This document shows, in pieces, positions 57,579-64,000 of a DNA stretch of 64,000 nucleotides. A program made the position numbers and the translations under genes. The notes beneath the pieces were generated by a model. It was not told the origin of the DNA. It saw nothing but the letters and a program-made list of their open reading frames with translations, and did not search any database. Numbering within the stretch: the stretch's first letter is position 1; the number at the start of each line of letters is the position of its first letter. This stretch comes from Fasciola hepatica. Its lineage: Eukaryota > Platyhelminthes > Trematoda > Plagiorchiida > Fasciolidae. The stretch is taken from positions 9,954,001 through 10,018,000 of the forward strand of contig CANUEZ040000168.1 in NCBI GenBank assembly GCA_948099385.1, given 5' to 3'.

Positions 57579-58349
57579 AAGTTCTTGCTCCTCATGGAAA
57601 CGCGCCGACAAACCTATCATTTTGAACATGGAAAGTTCATAATATTTAGGTCATACCAAATGGATTGTTTTACCTGATGACTTAGCCGAGATTGTATTCA
57701 ACTGGATGCACTCCGTTCACGATGTCAACTTGAACTGTGACTTGACAGGAACCTACGCGGGTAACGCTTCTGAGGTCGGAAAACGGAAGATACAAACTGG
57801 AATTCTCGGGTACTTTTACTTCGTAAATAAACGAATGCAACAATTTGTGTTCGCCAAAACTGTATGCAGTTATATGACGATGATGCCAATTTCAGCTGCG
57901 GCCGAAGGCCCGTGGAAAACGTCTTTACAGTTCTCCAAAGACTTCGCAAGGCGCATGTCAAAATATAAACACTTTACCCAACGCCTTCATTGCTTTGTTG
58001 ACGACTTACTGCTATTTCCTGTGCTGTAATCCACGAGGATTTCAGGACCGTCGTCATCGATGAACGAACGGAAGACTTTTAGTGGATTACGATATGCGTG
58101 CGGTTTGTGGTACAAACCATTCATTTACTTCCTTGTGGAATGAAAACTGGATCGCAGCTACTTCCGGGAGTTATGACACGTCACAGGTTTTGTCTACTGA
58201 AGCGTCATATTAGTTATGAAAAAAACAGGAGCAAACTAATTTGAAACATGTCCGCCAAGCTGGACGAATTCGGCATCGAACTGTGAATGCTTGTGGGGAA
58301 AAAACCCAAGCATGTTCACACTATGCAACCATATCTGGGAGCATCTGAA
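57579..58349. other. No recognisable gene
   Basis: A 107-codon plus ORF (57706-58029) has no known motif and an open antisense frame; I leave it unassigned. Confidence 0.4.
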
Positions 58350-58487
58350 AAGGAGCACAAAGTTTGGCGAACACGCTGGTTTTTAGTGATTCATAATCAT
58401 GCCATTACATCACAACATATTACGACAAGCTAAAGAATAGAACCAATCACACAATTAGGAAGTGACAAAAATTAGCGGTTGACAAAG
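58350..58487 (+). repeat. Inverted arm flanking PLE, 3' side
   Basis: Its reverse complement matches 59927-60065 (position sum 118414, one 1-base gap near 58470), about 80 percent identical by eye. The longest shared block is AGTGATTCATAATCATGCCA and continues for several bases. The arm at the other side runs into the start of the PLE reading frame, so the arms belong to the element. Confidence 0.85.
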
Positions 58488-58587
58488 AAAACGGGGGGGG
58501 GACAATTGTAATACGGGCTTAAATCAAAACCGGACTACAATTGTTTTTCTCGTGTTTTGTCAGTTTTCATCTGGTTTATGGCCTGTT

Positions 58588-59337
58588 TCAGGGTGGAGGG
58601 AGGGCCAGGGCAGCTTCAGAGCGGACAAATTGTTTTTGAGCACACAGAGGGGGGTTGTGTATGCGAATGCTGACAGTCTCAGCTGTGGCTAGTATGCAAC
58701 ATTTTGCCGGTCCTAATTGCCGACCCCGAACCTTATACAGCGCATGGAAGTCCTCAGCCACGTTCACGGTGTGACTAGTCTGACCAAGGTGTGAAACGAC
58801 AGTGCTAGTGAGTGACTTAACTGCTCTAGTGTTTAACCATGCAGGGCGGTGTTCGCGGATGCGTTCAGACAAACGCCTGATCGTGCGGCCGATACACGTT
58901 GTTCCACGGGAACAAGTGAATGAATAAACACAGAATGAGGCTGCAGAACCAGGCGCTTTGTCTTTCGAACGCAAAAACACCACCGGCCGGGATTTGAACA
59001 AAACCCGGAGCTTAGCTGCGTAGAACGTTTCGCTGATCACCCCTGACAATCTTCTATGCACAATCTCCGCCAACGCGTCACCCTTGAATGGCAAAGAGAT
59101 GTATATCGGTTTTCTTTCCACCCCAAACTTCCTTGGGGTTTCCACTTTAATTCGCATCGTCCTCTCAACTAGGCGATCCGGGGTAGCCGTTTCGGATGGT
59201 TCTTCGCACCGTTTGCAGGTCTTCTTCAACGGCGTCCTCCGAGCATATTCTTCTTGCTCTGTTTGTAAGGTATCGTAAAAGATCCTTTTTAATCTTGAGG
59301 CACAAAGCTGTGGAAGTGAATGTATTGCCCGTTCCAC
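58588..59337 (-). CDS. PLE connector and GIY-YIG endonuclease, intact 249-codon frame
   Basis: This is the longest open frame of the window. From the N-terminus: AIHSLPQLCASRLKR, a basic Cys-containing linker (KKTCKRCEEPSETATPDR, a possible C-x2-C), KPIYISLPFKGDALAEIVHR, RRLSGVISETFYAAKLRVLF, SKDKAPGSAASFCVYSFTCS, then the GIY-YIG core RGTTCIGRTIRRLSERIREH (Y-I-G position reads C-I-G), SHLGQTSHTVN, and a C-terminal tail. Domain order and length fit the 3' half of a PLE polyprotein. It is separated from the RT by a frameshift. Confidence 0.85.
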   Translation of the reverse strand: MERAIHSLPQLCASRLKRIFYDTLQTEQEEYARRTPLKKTCKRCEEPSETATPDRLVERTMRIKVETPRKFGVERKPIYISLPFKGDALAEIVHRRLSGVISETFYAAKLRVLFKSRPVVFLRSKDKAPGSAASFCVYSFTCSRGTTCIGRTIRRLSERIREHRPAWLNTRAVKSLTSTVVSHLGQTSHTVNVAEDFHALYKVRGRQLGPAKCCILATAETVSIRIHNPPLCAQKQFVRSEAALALPPP

Positions 59338-59934
59338 GTCGCCTTTCTGTGTACTGACCGGCTGATTGAGCCGTCTTCACGGCGACTCGTCCGAACGTCA
59401 AGAAAGGCGATTGTATTTTCTGACCCTTTTTTATTGTGAAATGTAAATTTGTATGAGCTGAGTTGAAGCTGTCTAGCAGTTGGTTTATGTGGTCTGATGT
59501 ACTGATTACACAGAAAATGTCATCTACGTTGCATTTGTATGCAGTTGAATTGAAGATTCCGGCGGGTCATTTTCTAAATTTACCATAAAGAAATCCGCAA
59601 GTAGTGGTCCGAGTGGGGAGCCCATTGCTACCACATTCTTTTGGCGACAGATCTGATTTTAAGACTTAAACTGAATGTTGTACGTGCAGAAAAACAGCAA
59701 CCGCTTCAGAACTTCTAGGGGTATGCCTGTCCTAACTGTGTTCCTTTCAATATAGTCACATAGGTAATCAATGATTTCGCCTAATGGGACGCTAGTAAAA
59801 AGTGAACTGACATCTAATGAAAGCATCCGGCGTTCCTTAACGTTTAGGTCTTTCACGCCGTTTATGAATTCAAATGTGTCTTTGAGGCTGTCCTTTGACA
59901 CTGTCGGTCTTATCGGTTCCAGCAACCTTGTCAA
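59165..59934 (-). pseudogene. PLE reverse transcriptase
   Basis: On the minus strand: LTRLLEPIRPTVSKDSLKDT (PLE RT N-terminal motif), RRMLSLDVSSLFTSVPLGEI (motif A region), IPLEVLKRLLFFCTYNIQF, then a stop and KNVVAMGSPLGPLLADFFM (motif B). After shifts come TNVDDIFCVIST (motif C, V-D-D kept with Tyr changed to Asn), NLHFTIKKGQ and SPFLTFGRVAVKTA, followed by the connector (YTERRRGTGNTFTSTALCLK). The catalytic Asp pair survives, but stops make the copy inactive. Confidence 0.85.
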
Positions 59935-60065
59935 CCATTAATTTATTATCACTTCCTACTTGTCTAATTGGTTCCATTCTTCAACTTGTCGTAATATATT
60001 TCGATGTAATGGCATGATTATGAATCACTGAAAACCAGCTTGTTCGCCAAACTGTGTTCTCCAAC
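59927..60065 (-). repeat. Inverted arm flanking PLE, 5' side
   Basis: Partner of 58350-58487; overlaps the first codons of the PLE frame on its inner side and ends just before the piggyBac-like ORF on its outer side. Confidence 0.85.
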
Positions 60066-60279
60066 TGTGTTCACTGGGAATTTTCCGACATCTGAAAAGG
60101 AGTTAAGACGTGGTCGACCTCTGGTTGAAGACGTCGTTTTGACGTTGATGGATCTCCTGCGGAACAAAGGATACAGTCTCGCAACGGATAATTTCTTCAC
60201 TAACCTTCAACTGCCCTATAGATGCACAAAAGTACGGGTAACCTTATGTGCATGGCGTTTTGACATCTGTGGAAGCTAA
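60066..60279 (+). pseudogene. piggyBac-like transposase fragment
   Basis: The plus-strand frame has RPLVEDVVLTLMDLLRNKGY, then SLATDNFFTNLQLPYRC, matching the piggyBac DDE region 'V..L+...NKGY.L..DNFFTS..L', including the catalytic-type D-N-F/Y-F-T block. The rest is missing, so this is a small scrap. The preceding residues (FPTSEKELRRG) may also belong to it. Confidence 0.6.
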
Positions 60280-61511
60280 TTTATTGATCCGAGTGATGGA
60301 AAATATAGACTTAGAGTCATTTCATTGCCAGAATACTGGTGAATAACAAATATTTACAAAAAGTGCCAAAGTATGTCGTTTCAAGCACTAGTGCAACGGA
60401 TTTAAAATGGTGTTTCACAGTTGCACTCCATTTCCTCACACTAAACTTGACATAATTGAGAAGATCTCATTGCTTGCTTTCTAATGCGATCAGATTGTTT
60501 TGTTTGGGACATTTCTTTCCGGAGTTATGAGGAAGAGTGTCTGTACCGACACCCTGTCGTTCTGTCAAAGGTTTTTCTCGTCATCCTAGTGTTGAACAAA
60601 AATAGAGCATTCCAAACTGCAAACATTACCAAAAAAACAAAACATTCACATTACCTTGACTTCGATGTTCTCCGTGTACCGCGTTGGGATCGAACCAGTT
60701 TCGTCGGTGTGTGACATTTTCGGCGCGATCGGGGACAAGTTATTAGGACCAATTGTCGGTCATGTGTATGTGTGTCTGCAAATTTCGCGACAGTAGGATG
60801 TAGATGGCTCGAGGCTGCGATGGGAGCAACATCCTCGGCACCACTTGCCTTGCCCTGATGCAGAGCTTTGGCTGCAGACACAATGGCAGAATCTGCGAAC
60901 AACGCACGTGGCAGACACTGACGCAATTCCACCCGCGATGGACGCGATGTTTCAGTCGTCGGCAATGCTTCCGGTTTTGATTTTGGTGAAGGGGGACTGC
61001 AGCGGAGAAAGAATCAATCTGATCCCTGATAACTGACGATTACTCACTGCTCGATAAATAAAATGTCAAAATCTGTCTGGAATGTTATGTACCAATTAGA
61101 CAGGTTATGCGGAAGTGCCCCGAATTTGAATAGGTCAAGATAAATAATTCATTTTGTCCGTGATCTAGGACTATTTTGAAGGTGTATATAGGTCATCCAA
61201 ATCTGCAGGATAGAATTGAAAGAGGGCATAAGTCGTGAGATGCATGAAATTCCTCGACTCTTGCCTACTGCGTAAGTAAACACTTCGAGTAGGAAAAAGT
61301 AAACAAAACGTCTGTATTTGCGAATTATGCTCGCTTTCTGTTCTCATGAATTGGATAAAAGGAACCAAACACTTTACAGGACAGAATCATCAGATCGTGA
61401 AAGATTAGGACGTGGGAACTGTCCAACCCCTTCGCCATTGATATCGGTGGGCGTAGTGTTGTACGCTTCATATGCCACCCATAGTTGGTTTGGAAACGGG
61501 GTTCGGCCATT
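60280..61511. other. No recognisable gene
   Basis: Nothing identified. A B-box-like GGTTCGATCCC on the minus strand near 60685 has no A box. Confidence 0.4.
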
Positions 61512-62627
61512 TACTCTAGTCATCATCATTATCGTGCAGTGCTAAACAGTAGGACAAGCCCCACTGACCACTACCTTTCTCACCATGTTGCACGCTGAAT
61601 TAGAAAGTATGAATATACAAGATGGACAGGGACTGGACCTACACGGATAGGAAAAGGAAACAACACCTTAACAGCCAACACACGGAATACACAGTCTAAC
61701 TGTACAAACGCATATCGATCAGTCATTCTGATTCGATAGAAAGTGACAACACGATCGCCACCGTTCGCGGTTCGTAGCCATATCGTTCAATGTTTCCAGC
61801 TAACTGGTTGAGGGATCTTTTGGACCCCAACCACGAAGACATGAAGCACCCACTTTTCCTACGTTTGCTGTACATTTTCTCATTCCTCGCTGCCACGTCA
61901 TCTGTTGACCTCCACGTGGTTTTATCCACTCCTGAGGAGGAACGGAGAATAGGACACGGTATGGTAGACGTGTGTTTGCCATACGTAACACGTGCCCCAA
62001 CCAACGAAGTCTACTCACCTGGATACGCTGTGACAAAACGTTCTCCGAACTAATACCCGATGCTTGCTTCCTGACCTCATCATTGCTCACTCGGTCATTC
62101 CATCCAATCTTAGCGATACTACGCAAACGTCGACGGTCGAGAACCTCAAGACGACGATCATCTTCAGCACGCAGACCCCAAGTCTCGCAACCATTCAACC
62201 GAACTGGGTGCACCGCAGCATAGTACACACGACCTTTCAACTTCAACGAAACATCAGTTCGACGTCACAAGGGATTTCGTCGAACGTATGATGCCCGTGT
62301 TTGGGATACACGTGTGTCAACCTTTACTACTGTGCTCCCATCTGTTGACACGCTGCTGCCGAGGTAGGTGAAGCGGTCGACAATTGCCAGCACCTAATCA
62401 TCGAGCATCAAACTTGGAACCGTTTAGGTCCAGTCATGCAACATCACTATACATTCTGGAGGTGCAAAGCGCATGCCGAATGGAACTACAGCTCCTGTGA
62501 GTCTGTCTGATGCACGTTTCGCATGTTCCGTGCACTCAAAAGAACAGACAAGATTGCCGGCGTAATCCAAGTCACATAACGTCGCATTATTTGCCAATAT
62601 GACGCCTACATCATGAAGGTCTCCCAA
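61512..62627 (-). pseudogene. RTE-type retrotransposon 3' half
   Basis: Minus-strand frames: LCDLDYAGNLVCSFECTEHA (motif C, YADD changed to YAGN), VPFGMRFAPPECIVMLHDW, FTYLGSSVSTDGS, then a 148-codon frame (61800-62246) with LKGRVYYAAV, GCETWGLRAEDDRRLEVLDR, LSQRIQVSRLRWLGHVLRMA, PPQEWIKPRGGQQMTWQRG and CLRGWGPKDPSTS. It ends at 61512 in a short CAT/ATG microsatellite. It is about 93 percent identical by eye to 33.4-34.4 kb (opposite orientation). 5' truncated; catalytic motif lost. Confidence 0.88.
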
Positions 62628-63330
62628 TTCAAGTCAAGTCAGTAGGAGCTTTATACACTATATATGTGGATATAAAAATACGGAATCGGGAAACATGTAC
62701 AAATTATGTTAATTCTCAACCAATTAAACAGTTTCGTAGGTCTGCGATGGCTTTCACTACATCAACAGGCAGGCGAGCATGATACGGCAAAACAGAATTG
62801 GGATATGCAGAGATGCAAGCAAACAGAAAGTTGAACTTTGCGCGCATACATGTTGTAGACACGGTTTTTAAAAGTGTATCTCCGGATATGCCACTGCACT
62901 TAGAGATGTGTTTTACAGACCTTATTATCAAGTTAAATTCTTTCTTCAGTGGGCCTGGGAAAATACCTGAAGAGCATTGCAACCAGTATGGGAAAAATGC
63001 AGTTACAAGTTTGAAAATTAACTGATTCGGGACGCAAAGTATTCTTAGACGGAGAAAAATGACAATTTTCTAACTTTACAAAAAGTCTGTTGAACATGCA
63101 CGGACCATGAAAGGTTATGGGATAGTGTACGACCAAGATATCGTTGGTTATATTGGTGTGGGTTCATTGTTCGCAGATAGGAGAGGAGGCCTGTTGGTGA
63201 GAGCTCAGAAAGCTAGAAAAATAATACATCCTGGCATTTAGATGCATTCAGTACAAGGGAGCGGGATGAGAACTAGCTAACAACTACGGTTAGTTGGATC
63301 TGAATTTACGAATGTTGTGTTTGGCTTGTA
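62628..63330. other. No recognisable gene
   Basis: Two antisense-overlapping ORFs (62716-62982 minus, 62798-63025 plus) have no known motif. Confidence 0.4.
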
Positions 63331-63437
63331 CAGTCATGTGCTCACACACGCACGCTTGATCTGCACCCCGTGCAAACATGGACACACGACTGCTATCGTG
63401 CACACCCGTACACAGTTGACGCCTGTCGTGTTTCGTC
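63331..63437 (+). repeat. CAC-rich dispersed repeat, copy 2
   Basis: Partner of 22873-22979, same orientation. Confidence 0.75.
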
Positions 63438-63629
63438 AAATTGTACCACGTGCTGCACGACCTTGCGTAACATAATTCGGTTGTTTAGTTGTTTTGCCCT
63501 TTCGATCGCATACGTTGCTGACTCACGCAGTTGCACTCGTTTTTGCGTTTTCAGTTGTTTGCATGTAGTGCCGCTTACTGTGTTGCTACAGGGTGCAAGT
63601 TTACTCGTACACGTGCGCCTTTCTTCTGC

Positions 63630-63980
63630 CTACCGAACTGGCGAAACAACAGTGAAGTTCCTTTCGGGGGTCGATGATGCACATCTCAAAACTACTTCGT
63701 CGGCGTATTTGCAGCCAATGAATGTCGACAGGATTGTAAGTTGTTTACCCCACAAAGAAAAGAAGAAAAAAAGCGAAAAAATTGCGCCTTGTAATACATC
63801 CGAGTCAAATGGGAGAGAAGAGGACTTTTGGCTGCTGAAACAAGTGAAATGTCCTGGATCAGTGAAGTAGTAGGAGACCAGCCTGAAGACGTTTGAGTCA
63901 ACACTATTTACTGAGGGCATATTGAGCAATACTGATCGACCAAGGCAACCAGATGCTCTTTTGTAGTCCAAAAACAACAT
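63630..63980 (-). pseudogene. Non-LTR reverse transcriptase, runs off the window
   Basis: On the minus strand: LDYKRASGCLGRSVLLN (motif A region, usual LDYSSAF), YYFTDPGHFTCFSSQKSSSL, FDSDVLQGAIFSLFFFF (motif B, usual GVLQGAVLSPFLF), then CKYADEVVLRCASSTPER (motif C; YADD reads YADE). The frame is open for 116 codons to the window edge, so the N-terminal part lies beyond 64000. Same lineage as 13.2-13.9 kb. Confidence 0.82.
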
Positions 63981-64000
63981 TCTGACCGAAGCTACTGAGT

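Larger units (their letters stand above)
58588..59950 (-). mobile_element. Penelope-like element with inverted terminal arms
   Basis: This minus-strand PLE has reverse transcriptase (59165-59934), connector and GIY-YIG (58588-59337), flanked by inverted arms 58350-58487 and 59927-60065. Terminal repeats in direct or inverted arrangement are known for Penelope-like elements. A piggyBac scrap lies directly outside the 5' arm. It is less damaged in the C-terminal half than the 35.6 kb copy. Confidence 0.88.

Noticed and set aside
57706..58029. 107-codon plus-strand ORF
   Set aside because: No domain, no clear splice context, and the opposite strand is also open.
60680..60695. B-box-like GGTTCGATCCC on the minus strand as a tRNA or SINE
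   Set aside because: No A box or tRNA-like fold at proper distance.
1..64000. CRISPR arrays, bacterial operons, rRNA genes
   Set aside because: No regular spaced repeats, no Shine-Dalgarno-led gene series and no rRNA-like conserved blocks were seen anywhere in the window.

Overview
The window reads as nuclear DNA of a eukaryote. It has no operons, ribosome-binding sites or long intact ORFs, and most coding-like sequence is decayed transposon. The transposon mix is: Penelope-like elements (PLEs) with GIY-YIG domains, RTE-type and CR1/jockey-type non-LTR retrotransposons, a Gypsy element with a CCHC knuckle, a Tc1/mariner remnant, a piggyBac scrap and tRNA-derived SINEs. This mix fits a flatworm, most likely a digenean fluke. 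That assignment is inference from family recognition; no search was run.

One real host gene can be followed. It lies on the minus strand from about 53.8 kb down to 28.9 kb. Five exons (53473-53764, 47764-48286, 40912-41344, 30911-31228, 28899-29316) have good acceptors and donors, and every junction keeps the reading frame. Together they encode about 661 residues of a Ser/Pro-rich, probably disordered protein. It has about 24 S/T-P sites, eight of them full [ST]-P-x-[KR] consensus, a KEN box and a C-terminal RRSLF cyclin-docking-like motif. I do not recognise the family; it looks like a CDK-regulated cell-cycle protein. The 5' end is not seen.

Its introns (1.6 to 9.7 kb) hold many of the mobile elements. 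From low to high coordinate they are: a hammerhead-like PLE terminus (29.6 kb), a PLE end between two (TA)n tracts (31.9-32.4 kb), an RTE 3' end (33.4-34.4 kb), a nearly complete PLE (35.6-37.0 kb), an RTE reverse transcriptase tail-to-tail with an RTE endonuclease (43.6-46.3 kb), and a 608-bp almost perfect inverted repeat (49.4-50.0 and 52.2-52.8 kb) with another RT remnant in its loop.

The left part (1-28 kb) has few recognisable genes: one candidate exon (2.4 kb), several repeats, a non-LTR RT (13.2-13.9 kb), a Gypsy-like element (about 17-19.3 kb, minus), a long CR1/jockey-like element with ORF1, endonuclease and RT remnants (19.4-22.85 kb, minus), and a second non-LTR RT (23.7-24.6 kb, plus). 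The right part (54-64 kb) has a mariner transposase remnant, a duplicated unknown repeat, a second PLE (minus) flanked by inverted arms, a piggyBac scrap, an RTE 3' half and an RT cut by the window edge. Large stretches in between hold nothing I can name.
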